Positions 1 to 8,773 are shown, counted from the stretch's first letter. The stretch is DNA of 64,000 bases from Paracoccaceae bacterium (GCA_947461435.1 CANHLE010000009.1:1-64000), one strand, 5' to 3'. The notes: generated by a model not told the origin, from the letters alone. Translations and numbers: made by a program.

Positions 1-87
1 CCCCGTCACACCGGCAATCACCACCCAAGGCAGGATCAAGACACCAAGCCAACCGTGAATTGTCTTCAACAGGCGTTCGATTGACAT
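1..87 (-). CDS. PepSY-type membrane protein, N-terminal fragment (cut by window edge)
   Basis: The reverse strand starts at an ATG at 87 behind a strong GGAGGG ribosome site, and the frame stays open to the window edge. Only about 29 residues are visible: a short basic head, then a hydrophobic helix containing KTIHGWLG and VVIAGVTG. An R-x-x-H-x-W head followed by a helix that starts with G and ends in a TG motif is typical of PepSY-associated membrane proteins (iron-regulated or sulfite-reductase-like), many of which are linked to siderophore or flavin reduction. The family call rests on this first helix only. Confidence 0.5.
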   Translation of the reverse strand, partial: MSIERLLKTIHGWLGVLILPWVVIAGVTG

Positions 88-335
88 GTGACCCTCCTCG
101 CTCCTGCGCCTCATTGCCCAAGGAACTGATCGATGACCATAGGTCTTTGGTTACAAAGCCGCCTTCCCCTTCGTTCCCGCCCATCTATTTTTGGCAAATA
201 AGCAGGCGCCATTGACCACAGGCCATAATTCCTTTACGGCCAAGACGTTCTCGTTCGGAGAACTGACGCCGGGGCGCCCGGAACATGATGCGTCCCATTC
301 AAAACCGCGGACCGATTCCGCAACCAAGGACGCTT

Positions 336-1958
336 ATGATAAAATTTTCTGATCTCGCGCTTGACCCGCGCGTACTCCAAGCCGTTGCTGAGGCCGGCTA
401 CGAAACCCCAACGCCGATCCAGGCCCAAGCCATTCCGCATGCTTTGCAAGGCAAAGACGTTCTGGGCATTGCGCAAACGGGCACGGGAAAAACGGCAAGT
501 TTCACATTGCCCATGATCACCTTGCTGGGGCAAGGCCGCGCGCGCGCACGGATGCCCCGGTCTTTGGTGCTGGCGCCGACCCGCGAACTTGCGGCTCAGG
601 TTGCCGAAAACTTTGAAGTTTACGCCAAATATACCAAACTGACCAAGGCCTTGCTGATTGGCGGCGTGTCCTTTGGCGAACAAGACAAGCTGATCGATCG
701 CGGCGTCGACGTTCTGATCGCCACCCCGGGCCGGCTTTTGGATCATTTCGAACGCGGCAAGCTGTTGTTGACGGGCGTTCAGATCATGGTCGTCGACGAA
801 GCTGACCGCATGCTTGACATGGGGTTCATCCCCGATATCGAACGGATTTTCTCGCTGACGCCGTTCACGCGTCAAACCTTCTTCTATTCTGCCACCATGG
901 CCCCTGAGATTGAGCGGATTACCAACACCTTCTTGACCGGGGCGGTCAAAATCGAAGTGGCCCGCCAGGCAACGGCGTCAACCACCATCGAACAAAAACT
1001 TATCGCCTTTACCCCCACCCGCAAAGATCGCAGCTTTACCGAAAAGCGGGCTGTTCTGCGGTCGTTGATCAAGGAAGAAGGCGAATCCTGCACCAACGCC
1101 ATCATCTTCTGCAATCGCAAGATGGACGTCGATGTTGTCGCCAAATCGTTGAAATCGCACGGCTTCAATGCCGCGCCAATCCACGGCGACCTTGAACAGT
1201 CGCAGCGCATGAAAACGCTCGACTCGTTCCGTGATGGCTCGTTGCACCTGTTGGTCGCCTCCGATGTGGCTGCGCGCGGGCTCGACATTCCGGCCGTCAG
1301 CCACGTTTTCAACTTTGATGTGCCCTCGCACCCCGAAGACTACGTGCACCGCATTGGCCGCACGGGCCGGGCCGGACGGCTAGGCAAGGCCTACACCATT
1401 TCGGTTCCGTCGGATGCTAAGTATCTGGCCGCCATCGAATCCCTGGTGAAGATGGAAATACCGCGCGGCGAGGTTCCTGCCGGCGCCTTGGAGGATGTCG
1501 CAGATCGTCCGGATCGCCCGCGCGAAGAGCGTGGCAGCCGGGGGGCGGCGCCGCAGCGGGGCCGCAAGACAGACGAGCGGCGCGACCGCACACCGCGTCC
1601 GCCCAAAGATGCTGAACCCGCGTCGATGACGCCGATTGCCCAGCCTGTGGCAGAAGAGTTGGAACAGCGCGCAGAGGCCCCAAAGCGCGAGGAGCGTGTT
1701 CGCGACGACCGCCCTCGCGATGATCGCCCGCGCGAGCGTCGGGACGACACGCGCATGCCAGAGCGCAGCCATGACCGTGCGCCAGATCGCAGTCACGACC
1801 GCGCGCCAGATCGCCGCGATCGCGGGCAGCGGGATGATCACCGTGTCTTGGGCTTGGGCGACCATGTTCCAGACTTCATCTTGCGCAGTTTTGCGCTGAA
1901 GCCTTCCCTCGTCCGCGACGCGGATGAAGCGGATCAAACGGCCGAATCTGAAGCATAA
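336..1958 (+). CDS. DEAD-box ATP-dependent RNA helicase with Arg/Asp-rich tail
   Basis: This is an RNA-unwinding ATPase of about 540 residues. The RecA-like core occupies roughly residues 1-375 and carries the ordered motifs: a Q motif (PTPIQAQAIP), AQTGTGKT, PTRELA, TPGRLLDH, VDEADRMLD, SAT, SDVAARGLD and HRIGRTGRAG. The remaining 160 or so residues are a low-complexity Arg/Asp/Glu/Pro tail with near-repeats of RSHDRAPD, probably an RNA-contact region as in RhlE/CsdA types. I chose the ATG at 336 because AAGGA lies just upstream and the protein then begins directly with the helicase fold. An in-frame ATG at 285 would add 17 unusual residues. A likely role is ribosome assembly or cold adaptation. 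Confidence 0.95.
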   Translation: MIKFSDLALDPRVLQAVAEAGYETPTPIQAQAIPHALQGKDVLGIAQTGTGKTASFTLPMITLLGQGRARARMPRSLVLAPTRELAAQVAENFEVYAKYTKLTKALLIGGVSFGEQDKLIDRGVDVLIATPGRLLDHFERGKLLLTGVQIMVVDEADRMLDMGFIPDIERIFSLTPFTRQTFFYSATMAPEIERITNTFLTGAVKIEVARQATASTTIEQKLIAFTPTRKDRSFTEKRAVLRSLIKEEGESCTNAIIFCNRKMDVDVVAKSLKSHGFNAAPIHGDLEQSQRMKTLDSFRDGSLHLLVASDVAARGLDIPAVSHVFNFDVPSHPEDYVHRIGRTGRAGRLGKAYTISVPSDAKYLAAIESLVKMEIPRGEVPAGALEDVADRPDRPREERGSRGAAPQRGRKTDERRDRTPRPPKDAEPASMTPIAQPVAEELEQRAEAPKREERVRDDRPRDDRPRERRDDTRMPERSHDRAPDRSHDRAPDRRDRGQRDDHRVLGLGDHVPDFILRSFALKPSLVRDADEADQTAESEA

Positions 1959-1964
1959 GCGATG

Positions 1965-1987
1965 TCCGGGGGCTAATGGCCCCCGGA
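1965..1987. terminator. Hairpin between convergent helicase and DUF1499 genes
   Basis: A nine-base stem (TCCGGGGGC pairing with GCCCCCGGA) with a five-base loop lies between the helicase stop and the convergent DUF1499 stop. There is no clear T run on either side, so it may act as a weak bidirectional terminator or as an mRNA end stabiliser. Confidence 0.5.
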
Positions 1988-2003
1988 TCCATCCCAGTTT
2001 GGC

Positions 2004-2438
2004 TTACAGCGCATCCTTCCAGGCGCGCAGCCGCGCGGCGTTCACGCCCATATCCCCCTCGCCAAATCGCAGCCTTGCCCAAACAGCAATTGTGCCGTCC
2101 GGCATTTCTTGCGCCGTGGTAAAGTCAGGAAATCCCCAAAGCGCAGACCGCGTGATCCACGTGATCCGCCCCTCTGGCACAGAGCCCGCAAATACAGATG
2201 TGCGCGCCGTGGCGGACGCCGTTTCGGCAAGACGGTCCAAGGTCTGCCGCCCGCCGGACAAACGCATCACCGCGCCGCCCGTCAACGCCCGAACCTGCCC
2301 ATCAACGATTTCCGAAAGGGCAGCCGCCGGCTCCACGTTCCAGCGCGCCGGATCATTCTTTGAAAATCTGACAAAGCCCATGAACCCGACCAGAATCAGG
2401 ATCGTCAGAATGACCACCAGCTGCATGGAACCCCTCAT
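2004..2438 (-). CDS. DUF1499 family membrane-anchored protein
   Basis: This protein of about 144 residues has one N-terminal membrane segment (residues 6-23), followed by a soluble domain that resembles DUF1499. That family is common in alphaproteobacteria and has no established activity. Visible features include FAGSVPEGRITWITRS and a C-terminal FGEGDMGVNAARLR, which fits the conserved end of the family. Its start overlaps the stop of the agmatinase gene by four bases, so the two are translationally coupled. Nothing here shows a function. Confidence 0.75.
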   Translation of the reverse strand: MRGSMQLVVILTILILVGFMGFVRFSKNDPARWNVEPAAALSEIVDGQVRALTGGAVMRLSGGRQTLDRLAETASATARTSVFAGSVPEGRITWITRSALWGFPDFTTAQEMPDGTIAVWARLRFGEGDMGVNAARLRAWKDAL

Positions 2439-3400
2439 CGTTGTGTGCGCGCCCAGTGGTACAAACAGATCAACTCGTACCCGACATGGGCCCCGGCAAT
2501 CGCCGTGGCGCCAGTGGTATCATAGGGTGGGGAAACCTCAACCACGTCTCCGCCAACCATGTTGATCCCGGCCAAGTCCCGCAAGATGGCGGCGGCTTGC
2601 CAAGACTGCAACCCACCCCATACGGGCGTGCCCGTGCCCGGCGCAAAGGCCGGATCCAGCGCATCGATATCAAAGGTCACATAAGTCGCGCGGTCGCCGA
2701 CGATGTCTTTGATCTTGGCCACACAGGCGGCAATGCCCTTTTCATGCACCTCGCGTGCGTCAATCACGTTCACGCCAAGGTAATCTTCCGTCGTCGTGCG
2801 AATACCCACTTGGACAGACCTTTTAGGATCCACAAGACCCGTCTTGACCGCCTTGTACATCATGGTGCCGTGATCAATCCGGGTCAGATCGTCGTCTGGC
2901 CACAGGTCGGAATGGGCATCAAAATGGACCACGGACAGCGGTCCGAACTTTTCCGCATAGGCTTTGAGGATCGGGAAGGTGATGTAATGATCGCCGCCCA
3001 GCGTGATCGACCCTGCCCCGGCCTGCAAGATGGTGCGGATATGCGCCGTCAACGTTTCCGGAAAGTCAGCAACTTTGGCATAGTCAAATGCGCAGTCGCC
3101 GTAATCAACGATTGCCAACTCCTCCAACGGATTGGTGGGCCATCCATAGGGCGGATCATAGGGCATCAAAGACGAGGCTTCACGGATCGCGCGCGGCCCA
3201 AACCGTGTGCCAGCGCGGTGCGTCACCGCCTGATCAAAAGGAACGCCCGTGATCGCAAGGTCGACCCCGGTCAGATCCTTGCTATAGGTCCGCCTCAAGA
3301 AAGAGGTTGCCCCCCCAAAGGCGTTTTCAAAGGCATATCCGCGCAGGCCCGCGCGCGTGAAAGCGGTGTCCACTTGGGACTTGGCATCTTCCAAAGCCAT
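2435..3400 (-). CDS. speB: Agmatinase (ureohydrolase family)
   Basis: The 321-residue protein belongs to the arginase/agmatinase/formiminoglutamase family, which hydrolyses agmatine to putrescine and urea with a two-manganese centre. Metal-binding motifs are present in order: GGDHYIT, FDAHSDLWPD and FDIDALDPAFAPGTG, followed by GGDVVEVSPPYD. Position 4 of the first motif is Tyr where Ser is more usual. The class III aminotransferase gene lies upstream on the same strand (about 210 bp gap), which suggests a putrescine catabolic pair. Guanidinobutyrase is an alternative substrate assignment that sequence alone cannot exclude. Confidence 0.88.
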   Translation of the reverse strand: MALEDAKSQVDTAFTRAGLRGYAFENAFGGATSFLRRTYSKDLTGVDLAITGVPFDQAVTHRAGTRFGPRAIREASSLMPYDPPYGWPTNPLEELAIVDYGDCAFDYAKVADFPETLTAHIRTILQAGAGSITLGGDHYITFPILKAYAEKFGPLSVVHFDAHSDLWPDDDLTRIDHGTMMYKAVKTGLVDPKRSVQVGIRTTTEDYLGVNVIDAREVHEKGIAACVAKIKDIVGDRATYVTFDIDALDPAFAPGTGTPVWGGLQSWQAAAILRDLAGINMVGGDVVEVSPPYDTTGATAIAGAHVGYELICLYHWARTQR

Positions 3401-3610
3401 GATGTTGTGATCCGGAATATCTCGTCACGTCGTCATTGGTTTTGCCCCGGAGACGCCGCGGATCCGGATGCCCGCATTGGTCACGACATCGGGAAAAAGT
3501 CAAGTGTTGCGCTGGCGTGCAGACCAAGGGAATACGATTTTTCCTTATTCATCAATATCTTGCCTTCCACCTCTTGCACAAGTTGACGGCACACGACCGA
3601 CGCCGCACCC

Positions 3611-5023
3611 TCAGCCGATCTTGTAGCCTTCGCGTACCAGATCATCGGTCACCCGGCGGATCGCCTTCTCCAACGTCTCGACCACAAAATCAACTTCGGG
3701 TTCGGTGATCGTCAAGGCCGGGCTCATCACGTTCAAATGCCCGATGGGCCGAACCATAAGGCCCATGTCTTCGCATAGATCAGAGATTCGTTTGCTTTCG
3801 TTGACCCCGTCCGGCAAGGGCACCTTGGTCTCTTTGTTCGATACATTTTCGACGCAGAGCATCAGCTTTTTGCCCCGCGTGTCGCCCACAAGCGGCAAAT
3901 GGGCCAAATCCTGAAGGCGGCGTTCAAAATAGCTGCCCACGGATGCGGCATGGGCCAAAAGGCCCTCGCGCTCGATGATCTCGATGTTTTTCAGGGCAAC
4001 GGCACAGGCCACCGGATGGCCGGAATAGGTCAACCCTGAAGTAAACCAACGCTCACCGCCCTTTGCCATGACCTTCCAGATCCTGTCGGAAAAGATCATG
4101 GCGCCCAAGGGGATATAACCCGAAGTCAAACCCTTGGCCGTTGTCACGATATCGGGCTGAACCCCAAATTCGGCCAGGGACGCAAACCAATGACCCACGC
4201 GTCCAAAAGCCGTCACAACTTCATCGGCAATGAACAGGATGTCGTGCTTTTGACAAACCTGCCACATCCTGAAAAGATAGCCATCAGGCGGAATGATGAT
4301 CCCGCCCGACGCTTGGATCGGCTCAGCGATAAAGCCACCAATTCGGTCAGCCCCAACGCGGGCGATAAGCGCCTCAAATTCCGCAATCAGAAAATCAGTG
4401 AATTGCTCGGGACTCAGATGATCCGGCCGACGATAGGGATTTGGGCAAGTCAGGTGCCAAATTCCCTCTTCCTTGTACCGAAACTCCTCAATCCGATCGC
4501 CGTTTCTGTTGCCCACAGATTGCGTCAGATAGGTGGACCCATGGTACGAATTTTCGCGGGCCACGATGCCCGTTTTGTGCGGATTGCCGCGGGCATGATG
4601 GTAAAAGCTGACCATGCGCACCGCCGTGTCGACAGCCGTGGATCCGCCTGTTGTAAAATGCACCCGGTTCAGATCCCCCGGGGCCAATTCCGCCAATTTT
4701 GCGGCCAGTCGGGCTGCGGCATCGTTGGTGGTGTCCACAAAGAAGTTGGAATAGCCAAGCCGCATCGCCTGATCGGCCATGCAATCAGCAATCTCGCGGC
4801 GCCCAAGACCAATGTTGGTGCACCACATTCCGCCGACGGCATCCAGATAGCTGCGGCCAGCCGCATCCCAAAGCGTCACCCCTTCCCCGCGCGTCAAAAC
4901 CAAAGAGCCCTTTTCTTCAAACGGGCCAAAATTCGTCCATGGATGCATCACATGGGCGCGGTCCATCTCCCACAGGTCTTGATTGGGACGCGTCGGCGCA
5001 GATGTCACGGCAGGGGCAGACAT
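3611..5023 (-). CDS. Class III PLP-dependent aminotransferase, probably putrescine/omega-amine:pyruvate type
   Basis: The 470-residue protein is a fold-type I, class III aminotransferase. The PLP lysine lies in TTAKGLTSGYIPLGA, and the cofactor-binding aspartate in FIADEVVTAFGR. The N-terminal HPWTNFGPF and GGMWCTNIG resemble the SpuC/omega-amino-acid:pyruvate group. Being upstream of agmatinase on the same strand, it is a plausible next step: putrescine plus pyruvate giving 4-aminobutanal and alanine. Other members of the family use beta-alanine or taurine, so the substrate is inferred only from context. Confidence 0.85.
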   Translation of the reverse strand: MSAPAVTSAPTRPNQDLWEMDRAHVMHPWTNFGPFEEKGSLVLTRGEGVTLWDAAGRSYLDAVGGMWCTNIGLGRREIADCMADQAMRLGYSNFFVDTTNDAAARLAAKLAELAPGDLNRVHFTTGGSTAVDTAVRMVSFYHHARGNPHKTGIVARENSYHGSTYLTQSVGNRNGDRIEEFRYKEEGIWHLTCPNPYRRPDHLSPEQFTDFLIAEFEALIARVGADRIGGFIAEPIQASGGIIIPPDGYLFRMWQVCQKHDILFIADEVVTAFGRVGHWFASLAEFGVQPDIVTTAKGLTSGYIPLGAMIFSDRIWKVMAKGGERWFTSGLTYSGHPVACAVALKNIEIIEREGLLAHAASVGSYFERRLQDLAHLPLVGDTRGKKLMLCVENVSNKETKVPLPDGVNESKRISDLCEDMGLMVRPIGHLNVMSPALTITEPEVDFVVETLEKAIRRVTDDLVREGYKIG

Positions 5024-5096
5024 TTTGAATCTCCAGTCAATAGAAGATCAGGATAGTCTGCCGTGCCAAAAAGGCCAGCGGAATTTGATCAAAACC

Positions 5097-5504
5097 TTAG
5101 AACAGCTTTTGCTTTGCCTTCGACAGGGTAAATCCATGGCCTGCCGGGTTGATGCAGGTCAGCCCGGTCTTTTCCGATTGGCAGGTGATCCCTGCCAAGG
5201 TCACCTCTTCGCCATAGCCCAGTTCCAAACCGGCACTGTCGGCCACGACATCCGACACGCAAGCCAAATATCCCTTGCGGCTGTTTGGATCGAGACCAAA
5301 ACTGCTGCCCCAATCAAACTCACAGCCCTCGGGCATCGTGGTGTAGGTTGGTGTCAACTGCGCCATGTCACAGCGCACGCCCGCATAATCGCCCCCATAA
5401 AGGGCGCATTGGATATTTCCCGTCGGGGAATGAAACACGATATAATCCTGCGCAAAGGCACTGCCGGCACCAAAGCACAAGAAAAATCCGATCAATATCT
5501 TCAT
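5097..5504 (-). CDS. Small secreted DUF6636-like protein with six cysteines
   Basis: This is a protein of about 135 residues with a clear Sec signal peptide (residues 1-18, cleavage after SAFA). The mature part begins with FHSPTGNIQC and holds six cysteines, enough for three disulfides, so it is probably a stable periplasmic or secreted domain. It resembles the DUF6636 group seen in alphaproteobacteria and actinobacteria. It sits 11 bp from the upstream M20 hydrolase gene on the same strand and may be cotranscribed. No function can be read. Confidence 0.75.
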   Translation of the reverse strand: MKILIGFFLCFGAGSAFAQDYIVFHSPTGNIQCALYGGDYAGVRCDMAQLTPTYTTMPEGCEFDWGSSFGLDPNSRKGYLACVSDVVADSAGLELGYGEEVTLAGITCQSEKTGLTCINPAGHGFTLSKAKQKLF

Positions 5505-5515
5505 ATAAACCTCAT

Positions 5516-6679
5516 CTAAACAACAGGTTGCGCTCTTTCAACAAGACGGGCAAAAAAGCTTGCGCCGATCGGGGCGGCCTCATCGTTGAAATCGTAGGCC
5601 GCATGATGCAGCCCAGCGCCCGGCCCCGTACCCAAAAACAGATAAGCGCCGGGTCGTGCTTCCAGCATGTAGGAAAAATCTTCAGATCCCATTTCGCGTG
5701 GAGAGTCCCCATCCACCGCCTCAGCCCCCGCAACCTCGCCCGCCACATCGGTTGCAAAAGCCGCTTGCGCAGGGTGGTTGATTGTCGCCGGATAGCCCCA
5801 ATCGTAATCCACCTTTGTCTGCACACCATAAGCCAATCCATGGCCTTCGACGATCTCGAAGATTCGCTTTTTTAGCAAGGCGCGGACAGCGGGTTTGAAA
5901 CACCGGATCGTCGCGGTAAACGTCGCCTCTTCGGGGATGATGTTCGATGCGGTTCCCGCATGAACCATGGTCACCGAAATCACGGCCTCGTCCAGCGCAT
6001 AGACATTGCGCGGAATAATGGTTTGCACCGCACCCACCATGCCGATCAAGGCCACCACCGGATCTATGCATTCATGCGGCGTGGCCCCGTGGCCCCCGCG
6101 GCCCGTGATCGTGACGCAGGCCGTGTCCACCGACGCCATCAACGCCCCCGGATTGGTGTAGAAATGGCCAAAGGGCAAGTTCGGGGCGTTATGGATGCCG
6201 TAAACCTGTGTCACACCAAAGCGGTCCATGACCCCTTCCTTGACCATAACCATGCCCCCCGCCCCGTCCTCTTCGGCCGGTTGAAACAACAGGGCCACGC
6301 GCCCGGCAAAGCGGCGTGTTTCGCACAGATATTTGGCCGCCCCCAGCAACATCGTGACGTGGCCATCATGACCGCAGGCATGCATCTTCCCCGGAATGGT
6401 CGAGGCATGGTCGGCACCCGTCGTCTCAAGAATGGGAAGGGCATCCATATCGGCGCGCAGACCAATCGTTGGCCCCTCGCCTGTTCCGTTGATGATCGCC
6501 ACGATTCCGGTCTTTGCGATGCCCATGTGCACTTCGTCTACACCAAATTCGCGCAGACGTTCGGCAATGAAGGCAGCCGTGTTGTGGCAGTCAAAGGACA
6601 ACTCGGGATTTTGGTGCAGATGACGACGCCACGTCTTCATGTCCGCGGAAAAAGAGGCGATACGGTTCAAGACTGGCAT
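5516..6679 (-). CDS. M20 family amidohydrolase (hippurate/N-acyl-amino-acid hydrolase type)
   Basis: The protein is 387 residues, the usual length for M20D aminoacylase/hippuricase enzymes. Metal-site motifs are visible: HLHQNPELSF near the N terminus, GLRADMDALPI, MHACGHDGHV, QPAEEDGAGG and a late MGSEDFSYML. The dimerisation (lid) domain lies around residues 180-290 and contains GRGGHGATPH. It releases acyl groups from N-acyl amino acids or amides; the exact substrate is unknown. It is divergent from mazG across only 54 bp, so the two promoters must overlap or lie back to back. Confidence 0.9.
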   Translation of the reverse strand: MPVLNRIASFSADMKTWRRHLHQNPELSFDCHNTAAFIAERLREFGVDEVHMGIAKTGIVAIINGTGEGPTIGLRADMDALPILETTGADHASTIPGKMHACGHDGHVTMLLGAAKYLCETRRFAGRVALLFQPAEEDGAGGMVMVKEGVMDRFGVTQVYGIHNAPNLPFGHFYTNPGALMASVDTACVTITGRGGHGATPHECIDPVVALIGMVGAVQTIIPRNVYALDEAVISVTMVHAGTASNIIPEEATFTATIRCFKPAVRALLKKRIFEIVEGHGLAYGVQTKVDYDWGYPATINHPAQAAFATDVAGEVAGAEAVDGDSPREMGSEDFSYMLEARPGAYLFLGTGPGAGLHHAAYDFNDEAAPIGASFFARLVERAQPVV

Positions 6680-6733
6680 ATATGGCTCCTCGACATTGCC
6701 ATAGGATCAAACCGCAAATCTTGGGTGGCGACA

Positions 6734-7564
6734 ATGGCTTCTCCGCATTCTGACGACAGATCGCAGCAACTCGACGCCGATCAGGGCAGTGAAATCGCGC
6801 GATTGCGCAGGATCATGCGGCAGTTGCGCGATCCGGTCACAGGCTGTCCTTGGGACATCGAACAAAGCTTTGCCACGATTGCCCCCTACACCATCGAAGA
6901 GGCGCATGAAGTTGCAGACGCGATTGAACGGCAGGCTTGGCCTGAACTGCCGGGGGAACTTGGCGATCTGCTGCTGCAGGTCGTGTTTCATTCCCAAATG
7001 GCGGCTGAGGCAGGGCTTTTCGACTTTGACGATGTGACCACGGCAATCTGCGACAAGATGATTGCGCGCCACCCGCATGTTTTTGGCACCGAAAGCCGCG
7101 AGAAGACGTCCGAGCAACAGACCGCAGACTGGGAAAAGATCAAGGCGGCCGAACGGGGTCCGGCCCGGGTGCTGGACGGGGTGGCCTTGGGCCTTCCGGC
7201 ATTGACGCGGGCGGTCAAACTGCAAAAGCGCGCGGCCCGTGTTGGATTTGACTGGCCCTCGACAGATGAGGTCGTCGCTAAGATCGCCGAAGAAGCCGCA
7301 GAATTGGTCGAGGCGCGCGACACCCTGACCGCTGCCGAAGTCCACGAAGAATTTGGCGACCTGATGTTCGTCATGGCCAATCTGGCACGGCACCTGAACG
7401 TCGACCCCGAGGCGGCCTTGCGCGCGGCCAATGCCAAATTCTCGCGCCGCTTTGGCCGAATCGAAGATTGGCTGGCCGAGGATGGAAAAACCCCGGATCA
7501 GTCTGATCTGGCAGAAATGGATGCCCTTTGGAACCGCGCAAAAGCCGAGGAACGGCAAACTTAA
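6734..7564 (+). CDS. mazG: Nucleoside triphosphate pyrophosphohydrolase MazG
   Basis: The 276-residue protein hydrolyses NTPs and dNTPs to monophosphate and pyrophosphate, cleaning the pool and modulating the stringent response. It contains the duplicated all-alpha MazG fold. The first copy has CPWDIEQSF followed by EEAHEVADAI and ELGDLLLQVVFH; the second has KIAEEAAELVEA and EEFGDLMFVMANL, both with the ExxE/ExxD metal ligands. The reading frame is open far upstream, but I start at the ATG at 6734 because residues before it are antisense to the M20 gene and not MazG-like. Confidence 0.95.
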   Translation: MASPHSDDRSQQLDADQGSEIARLRRIMRQLRDPVTGCPWDIEQSFATIAPYTIEEAHEVADAIERQAWPELPGELGDLLLQVVFHSQMAAEAGLFDFDDVTTAICDKMIARHPHVFGTESREKTSEQQTADWEKIKAAERGPARVLDGVALGLPALTRAVKLQKRAARVGFDWPSTDEVVAKIAEEAAELVEARDTLTAAEVHEEFGDLMFVMANLARHLNVDPEAALRAANAKFSRRFGRIEDWLAEDGKTPDQSDLAEMDALWNRAKAEERQT

Positions 7565-7605
7565 GCACCGGAAAAAGCAATAGATGATTTTTTTACTCAG
7601 GATAT

Positions 7606-7619
7606 TGACGGGCTTGTCA
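7606..7619. promoter_or_regulatory. Inverted repeat and probable -35 region ahead of the iron-binding protein gene
   Basis: TGAC-N6-GTCA forms a perfect inverted repeat about 50 bp before the start codon. It overlaps a possible -35 hexamer (TTGACG, 7605-7610), with TCTAAA (7627-7632) as a weak -10. A second pairing of TTGTCAG (7614-7620) with CTGACAA (7649-7655) brackets the rest of the leader. This arrangement would suit an iron-responsive repressor, but it does not match a consensus I can name with confidence. Confidence 0.35.
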
Positions 7620-7667
7620 GATCGGGTCTAAAAGGGCTGGGATAATTCCTGACAAAAGGACTAAACT

Positions 7668-8669
7668 ATGCGCACTTCCCTTTTGGCCCTCGCATTCGTC
7701 GCCACCAGCCTGCCCGCCCTTGCTGAAGAAGTGAACATTTACTCGCACCGGCAGCCTGAATTGATCCAACCCCTGCTGGATGCGTTCACGGCCGAAACCG
7801 GGGTCACCGTCAATGTCGCCTTCGTGGACAAGGGCATGGCGGAACGCCTGATCGCCGAAGGCGACCGTTCGCCGGCAGATCTTGTTTTGACCGTGGATAT
7901 CGCACGCCTGACGGAAATCGTCGCGGCCGGCGTCACCCAGCCTGTGACATCCGCCATCCTCGACGCGAATATCCCTGCCGAATATCGGGATGCTGGCAAT
8001 CAGTGGTTCGGTCTGACAACACGGGCACGGATCGTCTATGCAAGCAAAGATCGCGTCAGCCCCGGCGAAGTGACGAGCTATGAAGATCTTGCGTCCGACA
8101 AATGGAAGGGACGGATCTGCACCCGCTCGGGATCCAACGACTATAACGTCGCGTTGACGGCGGGGATTTTGGCGCATCATGATGCGGCCTTTACCACCCA
8201 GTGGCTCGAAGGGGTCAAAGCCAACCTCGCCCGCAAACCTGAAGGCGGCGACCGCGACCAGGTCAAGGCGATCTGGGCCGGTGAATGTGATATCTCTGTC
8301 GGAAACACCTATTACATGGGTGAAATGCTGGCCGATCCGGAACAGGCGGAATGGGCAAACTCGGTCAACATCGTCTTTCCGGTGTTTGATGGCGGCGGCA
8401 CCCACATGAATGTCTCAGGCATGGCCATGACCAAATCCGCCCCGAACCATGATGCCGCGCTGAAATTGATGGAATGGCTGTCGTCAGATACGGCCCAGAA
8501 GATCTATGCCGAAACCAACCACGAATTCCCGGTCAAGCCGGGCGTGGCGCGGTCTCAACTGGTGCAAAGCTGGGGCACCTTCACGCCGGACACGTTGAAC
8601 CTGTCCGACCTTGCGGCTTTGCGCCCTCAGGCACTCAACCTGATTGAAACCGTGGATTTCGACGGCTGA
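7668..8669 (+). CDS. Fe(3+) ABC transporter periplasmic binding protein (FutA/FbpA type)
   Basis: The 333-residue protein has a Sec signal peptide (cleaved after LPALA), then the start typical of the FutA/FbpA group, EVNIYSHRQPELI. Further family features are RICTRSGSNDYNVAL, SVGNTYYMGEM and a C-terminal NHEFPVKPG. In this family tyrosines coordinate ferric iron; YYMG fits the paired-tyrosine site. A good AAAGGA site precedes the ATG. The permease and ATPase genes expected beside it are absent in this window: a terminator and a nucleoside hydrolase follow. The transporter partners must therefore be encoded elsewhere. Confidence 0.9.
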   Translation: MRTSLLALAFVATSLPALAEEVNIYSHRQPELIQPLLDAFTAETGVTVNVAFVDKGMAERLIAEGDRSPADLVLTVDIARLTEIVAAGVTQPVTSAILDANIPAEYRDAGNQWFGLTTRARIVYASKDRVSPGEVTSYEDLASDKWKGRICTRSGSNDYNVALTAGILAHHDAAFTTQWLEGVKANLARKPEGGDRDQVKAIWAGECDISVGNTYYMGEMLADPEQAEWANSVNIVFPVFDGGGTHMNVSGMAMTKSAPNHDAALKLMEWLSSDTAQKIYAETNHEFPVKPGVARSQLVQSWGTFTPDTLNLSDLAALRPQALNLIETVDFDG

Positions 8670-8694
8670 TCCACGCCAAAAGTTCTTCGGCGAA

Positions 8695-8719
8695 ACGGGG
8701 CCCTCGGGCCCCGTTTTTA
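8695..8719 (+). terminator. Rho-independent terminator after the iron-binding protein gene
   Basis: A perfect nine-base stem, ACGGGGCCC pairing with GGGCCCCGT, is followed directly by TTTT. It lies about 25 bp after the stop codon and separates the gene from the nucleoside hydrolase downstream. Confidence 0.85.
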
Positions 8720-8773
8720 TTGACCATCTGGACAAGATTGTTCACAAAGGGCAATCAAACAAAGGATCGTCCC

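Noticed and set aside
247-263. GTTC-N2-GTTC-N3-GAAC ahead of the helicase as a LexA box
   Set aside because: The alphaproteobacterial LexA motif needs seven bases between direct GTTC repeats; spacing here is two, and no repair gene follows.
3401-3610. Small gene between agmatinase and aminotransferase
   Set aside because: A short frame (starting ATGAATAAGG on the reverse strand) encodes about 23 residues, has no good ribosome site and no likeness I recognise.
5960-6733. N-terminal extension of MazG (258 extra codons)
   Set aside because: It overlaps the M20 gene on the other strand and shows no domain; the ATG at 6734 gives a normal MazG length.
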